A DNA stretch of 64,000 nt from Flammeovirga agarivorans (GTDB lineage Bacteria; Bacteroidota; Bacteroidia; Cytophagales; Flammeovirgaceae): contig NZ_JABAIL010000004.1 of assembly GCF_012641475.1 (NCBI RefSeq), positions 124,001-188,000 of the forward strand, read 5' to 3'. The notes beneath the pieces are model-generated. The model was not told the DNA's origin and did not search any database. It saw only the letters and a list, made by a program, of their open reading frames with translations. The position numbers and the translations under genes were made by a program. Below, piece by piece: positions 46,125 through 55,280 of this stretch. Every line of letters starts with the position of its first letter. The stretch's first letter is position 1.

Positions 46125-49049
46125 CTAATTTTCTCTCCCCAGATTTAAAAGATAAACTTCCAAGTTTTCCTCTGAAGATAGTTCAAGCCGCTTTCTTAAC
46201 CTTTTTCGGGCTACTTTTACACTATTTTGAGAAATACCCATAATAGCAGCGATGTCCTTACTCGACATATTTAATTTAATTAGAGAGCATAGTCTAATAT
46301 TCCCCTCTGTTAACGAAGGGTGTTTTTTATGTAGCATATCTATAAATGGACGATGTACTTCAGCAAATAGCCCATTGAGGTATTCCCAGTCCTTTTCTAC
46401 ATTTTCGGCTCTTTTAATCTCTCTTCTGATGCTATTAATTTTTGAAGGGGAGAAATCTTGAGGATTCTTTTGTAATTCTGATAATTTCTCATCTAGCTGT
46501 TCAATTAAGGTATTTAAATGAACGATACGCAAAGCATGTGTTGTTAGTTCTTTTTCCCTAACTTCAAGAGTGTCTTTAATAAGGTCAGCCTTTTGTTGTT
46601 TGACTTCAAGAATATCCATTTCTTTAGCCAATAACGCCTGTGAGCGATCCTTTACCAATTGATCTAAAATTACTCTCTGCTTTTTTAAGTTTTTGATATA
46701 TGCCACATAGATGGCATAGACTCCCAAACATAAAAAAGTAAGGACTAAAAGCTTAAAGCCAAAAGTTTCCCAATAATATGCCTTTAGTAAAAGTGTGATT
46801 TCAGATGTTTCACCCCATTTCCCATTTCTATATCTACATCTTACTTGAAATACATATTTACCAGGAGGAAAATTAGAATACATCATGGTCTGATGCTCTT
46901 TAGTTGTTGTCCAATTTTCATCAAAACCAATAATTCTCGTTTGGTACTCTAAGTTGTGCTGATAGTTGTAATCTAAGCCAACATATTGTATCGCGAAGTT
47001 TCTCTGATGAGCATCCAACGTTATCTCTTTTTCTTGAGAAATATCAATATTGGATGACTCCTGATGTGGTTCTGTTAAGATAAGTGATGTAATAGTAGGG
47101 CTAATTGAATTGTTATTGATCAGTTGTGCTTTTTTGGGAGAAAAGATAGTTAAGCCATCAGTGCCACCAAAAGCCAATAATGAATCCAAGACAGCACTTG
47201 AAGCACCAACATTAAATTGCATTCCTTGTAATCCGTCTTCAATAGAAAGTGATTTTAGATGACCATTTTTAATGTCATACATCGTCAGTCCCTTATTAGT
47301 AGAAAGCCATAAATGGTTTGATTTGTCAATCTCAATAGAGTAGATCACTTTATTTGGTAGGAGGTGATTTATTTTTGAAGGTATAAATGCATCTTTCTTT
47401 CTATCAAATTTCCACAAACCATTACCAAATGTTCCTACCCAAAGTGTTAGGTTTTCATCTTCTGATAAACTGAGTATGCTATTATTTAAGTTGATGCCTG
47501 TTTCTTGATTTTTATTTAAATGGAAACGTCTAAATGAATCTGTTGACTTATCGTATCGGTTTAATCCATTAAAGGTGCCTATCCATAAGTCACCTTTTAC
47601 ATCTTTGTATATTTTTCTACAATCGTTGTTGGAAAGGGAGTGATGGTCTTTTTTATTTTCAATATATCTATAGGCATTTCTCTTTTTAGGATCATAATGA
47701 ATAATACCATTTGAAGTAGCAAGCCAGACTGTTTGGTCTTCATCAACATGGATATCCCAAATATTATCGTTGTCTATGGATTCATTATTTTGATCCTTAA
47801 GATTGATATGTCTTAACGACCCTTTCTTTTGAAGAAATAAACCTTCTTTATATGTGCCGACCCATAAACTATTGCCATCACTTTCCAATGATATAATATT
47901 CTTATCCTTGATTTTATTATTTACCTCACCAGTTTTTATATTGATCAAGTCTAGACCTCCACCATCTGTACCCACCCAGAGCTCATTGTTGTTTTTAGCT
48001 GCAATAGAAGTGACACTATTATTAGATAAACCAATTCCGTAGGTACTTGCATTTGACATAACGAAAAATGGGTCTTTATCATTGTAATGTAAAAAGCCGT
48101 TGCCAAAAGTACCTAACCATATTTCATCATTATCACCTTTGTATAAATAGTTGATGGTATGTTTCGATACCTTTTGATGAAGTAGTTTTACTGTTTTATG
48201 ATCTGATGTAATGAGGATCACTCCATTCCCTTCAGTACCCAACCAAATGTTATCATGTGTATCATAAGTGATAGTCTTGATAGAGTGCTTACTTTTATAT
48301 AAAACTTTGATCTCATCATTACGAGATACTTCATATAAATACCCATCCTTAGTGCCTATGATGATACTATTATCTCTAGGGAGAAAGCATGTGGCGTTTT
48401 TAATCTGTTTTATTATTGAAACATTAAAGACGTCTTTATTATAGCTGACTTTTCTTAGCCCTTTTTTATTTCCTATATATAGTTGACCATCAAAAAGACT
48501 AATATTATTAATGTTGACGATATCGATAGGAAGTGGTTGATAGGTTTTCGATGTGGAATGCTTGTAGAAAACACCTTGGTTGTTGATAGCGATAAACTGA
48601 TTGTTCTCTTTATCCCAGATAACCTTTCTTACATCTTCAATATTTTCTTCTTTTGTGATAACCTCGCGATGGAATACTTTACTGACAGGATCAAAAACTT
48701 CCAAACTGCCATTAGTTCCAATCCATATTTTTTCATCAATAGGGGATAATGCTAAACTGCGTATTGAATTAAACTGTAGTTGATTCTGTGTATAACTATT
48801 GAAATGTTGAAAAGAATGACCATCAAAACGGTTTAAACCATCATCTGTTCCAATCCAAAGGAAGCCCTTTTGGTCAAACATAATGACATTTACATTATTT
48901 TGAGAGAGTCCGTTTTTTGCATTGTATTCGTTTAATTTTACCGGTTGTAAAGAGGTGTTTTGACCGTAGCATTGTAGCGAAAAAAGAATAAATAAAATGT
49001 ACACCTTATTATAAATAAGGCAATAAAAAAGATGTAGTAGTTTTTTCAT
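46125..49049 (-). CDS. Membrane-anchored propeller regulator with LuxR-type HTH
   Basis: Signal or signal-anchor at residues 1-30, followed by two seven-bladed Reg_prop beta-propellers with repeated NVNVIMFDQKGFLWIGTDDG-like blades to about 660. A Y_Y_Y domain (IQYVGLDYNYQHNLEYQTRI...PPGKYVFQVRCRYRNGKWGE) lies at about 680-760, then a transmembrane helix at about 770-790 and a coiled coil (LDQLVKDRSQALLAKEMDILEV). The C-terminus is a LuxR/GerE HTH (NMSSKDIAAIMGISQNSVKVARKRLRKRL). No histidine kinase is present: the signal passes from the periplasmic sensor directly to a membrane-bound DNA-binding domain. Hybrid two-component relatives with this sensor commonly regulate polysaccharide utilisation; the target here is unknown. 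Confidence 0.92.
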   Translation of the reverse strand: MKKLLHLFYCLIYNKVYILFILFSLQCYGQNTSLQPVKLNEYNAKNGLSQNNVNVIMFDQKGFLWIGTDDGLNRFDGHSFQHFNSYTQNQLQFNSIRSLALSPIDEKIWIGTNGSLEVFDPVSKVFHREVITKEENIEDVRKVIWDKENNQFIAINNQGVFYKHSTSKTYQPLPIDIVNINNISLFDGQLYIGNKKGLRKVSYNKDVFNVSIIKQIKNATCFLPRDNSIIIGTKDGYLYEVSRNDEIKVLYKSKHSIKTITYDTHDNIWLGTEGNGVILITSDHKTVKLLHQKVSKHTINYLYKGDNDEIWLGTFGNGFLHYNDKDPFFVMSNASTYGIGLSNNSVTSIAAKNNNELWVGTDGGGLDLINIKTGEVNNKIKDKNIISLESDGNSLWVGTYKEGLFLQKKGSLRHINLKDQNNESIDNDNIWDIHVDEDQTVWLATSNGIIHYDPKKRNAYRYIENKKDHHSLSNNDCRKIYKDVKGDLWIGTFNGLNRYDKSTDSFRRFHLNKNQETGINLNNSILSLSEDENLTLWVGTFGNGLWKFDRKKDAFIPSKINHLLPNKVIYSIEIDKSNHLWLSTNKGLTMYDIKNGHLKSLSIEDGLQGMQFNVGASSAVLDSLLAFGGTDGLTIFSPKKAQLINNNSISPTITSLILTEPHQESSNIDISQEKEITLDAHQRNFAIQYVGLDYNYQHNLEYQTRIIGFDENWTTTKEHQTMMYSNFPPGKYVFQVRCRYRNGKWGETSEITLLLKAYYWETFGFKLLVLTFLCLGVYAIYVAYIKNLKKQRVILDQLVKDRSQALLAKEMDILEVKQQKADLIKDTLEVREKELTTHALRIVHLNTLIEQLDEKLSELQKNPQDFSPSKINSIRREIKRAENVEKDWEYLNGLFAEVHRPFIDMLHKKHPSLTEGNIRLCSLIKLNMSSKDIAAIMGISQNSVKVARKRLRKRLELSSEENLEVYLLNLGREN

Positions 49050-49255
49050 TGAGTGTAAGTGTAGTAGATGCTATAGTAAGTTAAATGTCGATAATACGTT
49101 TAAATATCACTATTCCTAATTTAAATTCAAATTGTTTTCCAATTACTTTGAAGTTTTTGAATTATTAGTGTTGATATTTTGGTATATCCTAATTTGAAAC
49201 CATTAATTTTATACTAAGTATTTTTAAATACTTACCACTTAGACAATAGAAATAG

Positions 49256-49263
49256 TACATTTG
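49256..49263 (+). promoter_or_regulatory. -7 element for the HAD gene
   Basis: TACATTTG matches TAnnTTTG exactly and lies 28 bases before the start codon. No -33 TTTG at the standard distance. Confidence 0.5.
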
Positions 49264-49291
49264 TAATCACAATAAATCAAATAATATTACG

Positions 49292-49879
49292 ATGAGCAAA
49301 ATTCAAATTCCTCAGAATATTCAAGCATTAATTTTTGATATGGACGGTACTGTAGCAGATACTATGCCTATACATTATAAAGCATGGAGAGCTACATTAG
49401 ATACTGTGGGTTACGACTTTTCAGAAAAAGAGTTCTACGATTTGGCGGGAGTGACATCAGAAGGAATTTTAAAGAAAATTAGTAAAGAAAATAATATCGA
49501 AATGGATATTCCTGCTTTAGTGAAATTAAAAGATGAGGAATATCTAAAAAGAATTGGTGATAATGTAAAGCCAGTTGAACCTATCTTTAATATTGCTAAA
49601 GAATATTATGGTAAGATGCCAATGGCAATTGGTACAGGTAATAACGATGAAGTGATTGAACATACCCTAACTGGAATAGGAGCCTATCATATGTTTGATG
49701 TAAAGGTAGGAGCTGATCAAGTTGAAAACGGTAAGCCTGATCCAGAGACATTTTTACAATGTGCAATCATGATGAGAGTAGAGCCAAGATACTGTTTGGT
49801 TTTCGAAGATGGAGACCCTGGAATAGAAGCTGCAAGAGCAGCAGGTATGAAGGTGATTGATGTAAGAAAATATATCTAG
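49292..49879 (+). CDS. HAD-family phosphatase, beta-phosphoglucomutase-like
   Basis: Subfamily IA HAD hydrolase. D16-M-D18-G-T (IFDMDGTVADTMP) supplies nucleophile and acid/base; AIGTGN is motif II; KPDPETFLQCA is the motif III lysine; VFEDGDPGIEAARAAGM is motif IV. PIHYKAWRATLDTVGYDF in the cap is typical of beta-phosphoglucomutase/YqaB fructose-1-phosphatase. At 195 residues it is nearer YqaB, so phosphatase activity is slightly more likely. Confidence 0.9.
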   Translation: MSKIQIPQNIQALIFDMDGTVADTMPIHYKAWRATLDTVGYDFSEKEFYDLAGVTSEGILKKISKENNIEMDIPALVKLKDEEYLKRIGDNVKPVEPIFNIAKEYYGKMPMAIGTGNNDEVIEHTLTGIGAYHMFDVKVGADQVENGKPDPETFLQCAIMMRVEPRYCLVFEDGDPGIEAARAAGMKVIDVRKYI

Positions 49880-49891
49880 AAAAATACAGAG

Positions 49892-49928
49892 AAAAGCTTT
49901 AATCTTAAGAAGAGGTTAAAGCTTTTTT
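49892..49928 (+). terminator. Rho-independent terminator
   Basis: AAAAGCTTTAA (49892-49902) pairs with TTAAAGCTTTT (49916-49926), followed by T. The rest of the gap to eno (to 50195) is AT-rich, with only a weak TAATATTG box at 50148-50155. Confidence 0.88.
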
Positions 49929-50150
49929 CGTTTATAAATACTTGATTATTACTGTGTTGAAAGTACACTTATATTCTTTTTAACTTTAAATAAGTGTTAA
50001 TAAAGTTAAATTTATGATGTGTGAAAATGACAATATTGAAGATGTAAATAGGTCAATTACAAAGGATTATTTCACTATTAAATGAAATTAAATTAAGGTC
50101 TTTGTTATAGACTGACAATAGTCATGTTTTAAACCGTTTCTAATTTCTAA

Positions 50151-51494
<1,344 letters not shown>

Positions 51495-51547
51495 TTAAGA
51501 AGTAAGTATAAATATTGCTAACTGTATCATTATGAACAGTTAAGGCG

Positions 51548-51581
51548 GAGGTCACCTCAATTGAGGTGACCTCTTTTTTTT
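51548..51581 (+). terminator. Terminator of eno
   Basis: Perfect 26-base palindrome: GAGGTCACCTCAA (51548-51560) followed by its complement at 51561-51573, then a run of T to 51581. Very strong. Confidence 0.95.
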
Positions 51582-51594
51582 ACACTTTTAAAAT

Positions 51595-51649
51595 TTATTA
51601 AGATTGATTACAAATAAGTTTCTTAATTATTTGTAATTAATCTTAATAA
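51595..51649. repeat. 23-bp near-perfect inverted repeat upstream of the DUF4856 locus
   Basis: Arms at 51595-51617 and 51627-51649 are complementary over 23 bases with one G/A difference (a G-U in RNA), around a nine-base spacer. The right arm includes TTTG (51630-51633), the -33 element of the promoter below, so it is probably an operator rather than a terminator. The core has ACAAAT and ATTTGT halves. Confidence 0.8.
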
Positions 51650-51661
51650 GCGATAATATTG
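51630..51661 (+). promoter_or_regulatory. Promoter of the DUF4856-imelysin-carboxylase locus
   Basis: TTTG (51630-51633), a 20-base spacer, and TAATATTG (51654-51661), one mismatch from TAnnTTTG. The initiation point would be about 51668, giving a 27-base leader. It overlaps the right arm of the inverted repeat. Confidence 0.55.
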
Positions 51662-51694
51662 CATCATCAGAAAATATTAAATTTTTTTCAAGTA

Positions 51695-52765
51695 ATGAAC
51701 TTTTTCTCTAATCATTTTAAGAAGACTTTAGTAATGTCTTCAATCGCTATCGCGTTTTTCTCTTGTGAAGATTCAAATGATGCAGCACCTTCTACTCCTG
51801 TGAACTACGACTTTGAAAATGTAGACTACTCAGGTCAGACTGCTAGAATCATGATGCTTGACTCTTTAGAAGGGTATATCAAATCGGGTAACGACGGTGT
51901 GACAAAGCTTTCTGCTGCTACTATGAATGCTATCTATACAAATGAATCAGGTGATTTATTTGGATCATCTAAGGATTTAGAAAGCAAAACAGCAAACGAT
52001 GATAATCTACTTGCTAACGTTTATACATTACTTCCTGATTACTTCGCAGGTGCTGAAGCTTATTCTGGTTCTGAAGATAACGTAATCGATGGTAGATTAT
52101 ATATGCCAAACGGTCATGAGCCAGCTCAAATCGTAGGTAAAGGGTTAATGGGCGCTACTTTATACTACCAATCAGTTTCAAATTATTTAACTGATGAGAA
52201 ATTAGATGGTGCTGATAACGAAACTGTAGTTGAAGGTGAAGGTACTGACATGGAACACTTCTGGGATGAAGGTTTCGGTTACTTTGGTGCTGCAACAGAT
52301 TACACTACTAACGATGATGCAACAAACTACTATTGGGCTAGTTATGCTAAGAAAAGAGCAAGCGTTTATGACGTAAGTGCTGATATCTTTAATGCATTTA
52401 TTGCTGGTAGAGTAGCAATTTCAGCAAAAGACTATGACGAAAGAAATGCTCAAAGAGACATCATCTTAGAGAAATGGGAAGAATTAGTGGCTATCAACGT
52501 AGTTCACTACTGTAACTCTGTTCTTTCAGATACAGAAGTAGGTGATATCTACCACCACCATTCAGAAGCTTTAGCTTTCGCTGTAGGTTTACAATATAAC
52601 TCATCAAAGAAAATTAGTGATGAAGGTTTAACAAACCTTCTAATTGCTTTAAATGTATCAACTGTAACTTCTTCAAAAGAAGAAATTGATACAGCAATGG
52701 AAGCTGCAAAAGCTGTTATTAAAGAAGCTTATGGATTTGATGACGACGTAATGAGTAACTTATAA
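51695..52765 (+). CDS. DUF4856 lipoprotein
   Basis: The start at 51695 follows from the promoter; the frame runs back to a TTG at 51659, ahead of the likely transcription start. The N-terminus (FFSNHFKKTLVMSSIAIAFFSC) contains a lipobox ending at Cys, so it is a lipoprotein. The body (YDFENVDYSGQTARIMMLDSLEGYI; MEHFWDEGFGYFGAATDY) is that of DUF4856, a helical family that occurs with imelysins. It is the first gene of the locus. Its codon use leans to AAC, TAC, TTC and GGT as in eno, unlike the genes after it, suggesting high expression. The following hairpin could insulate it. Confidence 0.85.
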   Translation: MNFFSNHFKKTLVMSSIAIAFFSCEDSNDAAPSTPVNYDFENVDYSGQTARIMMLDSLEGYIKSGNDGVTKLSAATMNAIYTNESGDLFGSSKDLESKTANDDNLLANVYTLLPDYFAGAEAYSGSEDNVIDGRLYMPNGHEPAQIVGKGLMGATLYYQSVSNYLTDEKLDGADNETVVEGEGTDMEHFWDEGFGYFGAATDYTTNDDATNYYWASYAKKRASVYDVSADIFNAFIAGRVAISAKDYDERNAQRDIILEKWEELVAINVVHYCNSVLSDTEVGDIYHHHSEALAFAVGLQYNSSKKISDEGLTNLLIALNVSTVTSSKEEIDTAMEAAKAVIKEAYGFDDDVMSNL

Positions 52766-52792
52766 TAGAAACTTATTATATTAAACATTAGA

Positions 52793-52829
52793 TTAAACTC
52801 AGTTAGTCATTTAGATTAGCTGAGTTTAA
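52793..52829 (+). other. Hairpin between DUF4856 and imelysin genes
   Basis: Bases 52793-52808 pair with 52814-52829 (16 pairs including two G-U) around a five-base loop ATTTA. No T run follows, so it is not an intrinsic terminator. It may stabilise the DUF4856 mRNA or mark a processing point. Confidence 0.65.
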
Positions 52830-52855
52830 CTGTATACACTGAAACGAACTTTCTA

Positions 52856-53935
52856 ATGAAAAAAATTAACCTATTCCTGACTTTATTTGCTTTCATTCTA
52901 TTTACGTCTTGTGATGAAGATACTAACGATGTAAGTGTTGATTTTTCACAGACAGATATGTTAAGCAATTATGCTGATAACCTTATTGTACCAGCTTTTA
53001 AAAATTATTCAACAAGTACAGCATCTCTTTACACAGCGACTGAATCGTTCACTTCTGCTCCAGATGCTGATAAGTTATCAGGCTTAAAAGAGAATTTAAT
53101 AGAAGTTTATGAAAATTGGGCAAAAGTTAATGCATATCAATATGGATATGCGGTTGATATTAACTTACAGACAAATACAAACTCATTTCCAACACAAAGA
53201 GATGATATAGATGCTAAAATAGAAGCAGGAGATTTTAATATCGAATCTATTTCTTCTTATAATATTAAGGGCCTTCCAGCAGTTGATTACTTATTGAATT
53301 CAGATACAGATGAAGCCATCTTATTAGAATTCACTGAAGATGAAAATAGAGGAACTTACCTTTTAACAGTAGTAAAGCAGTTAAATGATAATGCAGTAGC
53401 AACTTATGATGCATGGGATAATGGATATGCTGCTGAATTTGCCAGTAATGAAGGTAATGATCCAAGTAGCTCGTTATCTTATATTGTAAATGAATATAAT
53501 AAAGCATATGAGCGTTGTAAAAACCAAAGAGTGGGTTATGCTTTGGGGAAAAATTCGATTTCTGGTAATTCATCTCCAATGTCTGTTGAATCTTACTATA
53601 ATCAAGAAACCCTTAACCTATTAAAAATTAATGTAGCATCTCTTCAAGAGATTTTTAATGGTAAAGATGGTTTAGGGTTAGCAGATTATTTGGATGCGTA
53701 TTATAAAGCAGGTTCAATAGAAGAAGATTTAGCTTCAAAAATTAATGCTCAATTTGAGTTGATTAAAGATAAACTAGATGAATGTTCTGATCCTTTTTCA
53801 GATCATATTGAAGCTAAAGATGCAACTGTAGAATCTTTATATGATGAGATGCAAAAATTAGTAGTCATGATTAAGTCAGAGATGTCTTCAGCTTTATCTG
53901 TAAAAATCACTTACCAAGATAGTGATGGAGATTAA
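52856..53935 (+). CDS. Imelysin-family lipoprotein
   Basis: Lipoprotein signal (KINLFLTLFAFILFTSC). Helical imelysin/EfeO-like domain: FKNYSTSTASLYTATESF, LIEVYENWAKVNAYQYG and SSYNIKGLPAVDYLL. The last contains the position of the family's GxHxxE metal motif, here G-L-P-A-V-D, so the His is Pro and the Glu is Asp. The C-terminal helices QEIFNGKDGLGLADYL are also family-like. Imelysins are linked to iron uptake. The stop overlaps the next gene by 11 bases, showing translational coupling with the carboxylase homologue. Confidence 0.87.
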   Translation: MKKINLFLTLFAFILFTSCDEDTNDVSVDFSQTDMLSNYADNLIVPAFKNYSTSTASLYTATESFTSAPDADKLSGLKENLIEVYENWAKVNAYQYGYAVDINLQTNTNSFPTQRDDIDAKIEAGDFNIESISSYNIKGLPAVDYLLNSDTDEAILLEFTEDENRGTYLLTVVKQLNDNAVATYDAWDNGYAAEFASNEGNDPSSSLSYIVNEYNKAYERCKNQRVGYALGKNSISGNSSPMSVESYYNQETLNLLKINVASLQEIFNGKDGLGLADYLDAYYKAGSIEEDLASKINAQFELIKDKLDECSDPFSDHIEAKDATVESLYDEMQKLVVMIKSEMSSALSVKITYQDSDGD

Positions 53936-55274
53936 TCTTAACAGATATATTAATAAACAAACTTCAATTGCTCCCTTAGTTGTATTCCGAATACTTTTCG
54001 GTTTTATGATGGCAGGAAGTGCGATAAGATTTTGGGCGAATGGATGGATAGACTCTCAGTTTATCCAGCCTTCGTTCTTTTTTCATTATTATGGATTTTC
54101 GTGGGTAGAACCGTTAGATTCCTTGGGCATGTATATTGTTTTTGGAATAATGATTCTATCTGCTGTAGGAGTGGCTATAGGTGCTTTTTATCGTTTTTCA
54201 TCTTCCCTATATTTTCTGTCATTTACCTATGTAGAATTAATTGATATCACTAATTATTTAAACCATTATTACTTTGTGAGTTTAATGGCTTTTATAATGA
54301 TTTTTTTACCTGCACATCGTAGGTTTTCAATTGATGTATATAGAAATCCAGAGACCTATAGATCAACTGTTTCAAAATGGACAATAGATATAGTTCGATT
54401 ACAATTAGGTATTGTTTATTTTTATGCAGGAATTGCCAAAATCAACTACGATTGGTTGATCAAAGCACAGCCTTTAAGGTTATGGTTAGCTTCTAGAACC
54501 GACCTTTTTATTATAGGTCCTTTGCTGAAATATAAATGGGTAGCCTATGTGTTCTCTTGGTTTGGTTGTATTTATGATCTCACAATTCCCATTTTCTTGT
54601 CTTTTAAAAAAACAAGATGGGTTGCATATATAGCAGTTATAGTCTTTCATATAGCTACGTCAATTCTATTTCCAATAGGGATGTTTCCATATATCATGAT
54701 ATTAAGTACTCTGATTTTCTTTTCAGATGAATTTCATGAAAAGATCATTATCTTTTTATCAAGGTTTTTTAGTTCTGAAAATTTAGATTTTAAAGTAGAA
54801 AGAGGGCAAATTGATTCTATTCCTCAAAAAATAATAAAAATTGGATTTGCTTCGTTTCTAGTATTTCAATTACTTTTTCCATTTAGATATTTATTATATC
54901 CAGATAATTTATTTTGGACAGAGCAAGGCTTTAGGTTTTCATGGAGAGTGATGTTAATTGAAAAGTCAGGAATGGCTACTTTTTATGTAGAAGATGCAAA
55001 AACAAAAAGAAAAATAGAAGTAATTAATAGTAATTACTTAACGCCATTGCAAGAAAAAATGATGGCAACACAACCTGATTTAATACTTCAATACGCTCAT
55101 TTTCTGGGCAAGGAATTTAAAAGTAAAGGGGTTAATACACCAAAAGTATTTGTTAATGCATTTGTTACTTTGAATGGTAGGTCAAGTAAACAATACATTA
55201 ACCCTTCAGTTGATTTAATGACATTAGAAGATTCATTCCAACATAAAAGTTGGATACTTCCTTTCAAAGGATAA
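53925..55274 (+). CDS. Vitamin K-dependent gamma-carboxylase homologue (HTTM/VKG_Carbox)
   Basis: Multipass membrane protein of the VKG_Carbox/HTTM family; in animals it turns protein glutamates into gamma-carboxyglutamate using reduced vitamin K. Start is ATG 53925 (a GTG at 53922 is the alternative). Two halves are visible. A membrane part carries LNHYYFVSLMAF (H114, aligned by eye with human His160), LGIVYFYAGIAKINYDW (K172, aligned with human Lys218, the catalytic base) and VFHIATSILFPIGMFPYIM. A C-terminal luminal-type domain carries FRFSWRVMLIEKSG and PKVFVNAFVTLNG...INPSVDLM...HKSWILPF, all resembling the human enzyme. Both catalytic positions are conserved, so it may be active. It sits between imelysin and a TonB receptor; the likely donor is menaquinol. 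Activity and substrate are inference. Confidence 0.88.
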   Translation: MEINLNRYINKQTSIAPLVVFRILFGFMMAGSAIRFWANGWIDSQFIQPSFFFHYYGFSWVEPLDSLGMYIVFGIMILSAVGVAIGAFYRFSSSLYFLSFTYVELIDITNYLNHYYFVSLMAFIMIFLPAHRRFSIDVYRNPETYRSTVSKWTIDIVRLQLGIVYFYAGIAKINYDWLIKAQPLRLWLASRTDLFIIGPLLKYKWVAYVFSWFGCIYDLTIPIFLSFKKTRWVAYIAVIVFHIATSILFPIGMFPYIMILSTLIFFSDEFHEKIIIFLSRFFSSENLDFKVERGQIDSIPQKIIKIGFASFLVFQLLFPFRYLLYPDNLFWTEQGFRFSWRVMLIEKSGMATFYVEDAKTKRKIEVINSNYLTPLQEKMMATQPDLILQYAHFLGKEFKSKGVNTPKVFVNAFVTLNGRSSKQYINPSVDLMTLEDSFQHKSWILPFKG

Positions 55275-55280
55275 TTAACT

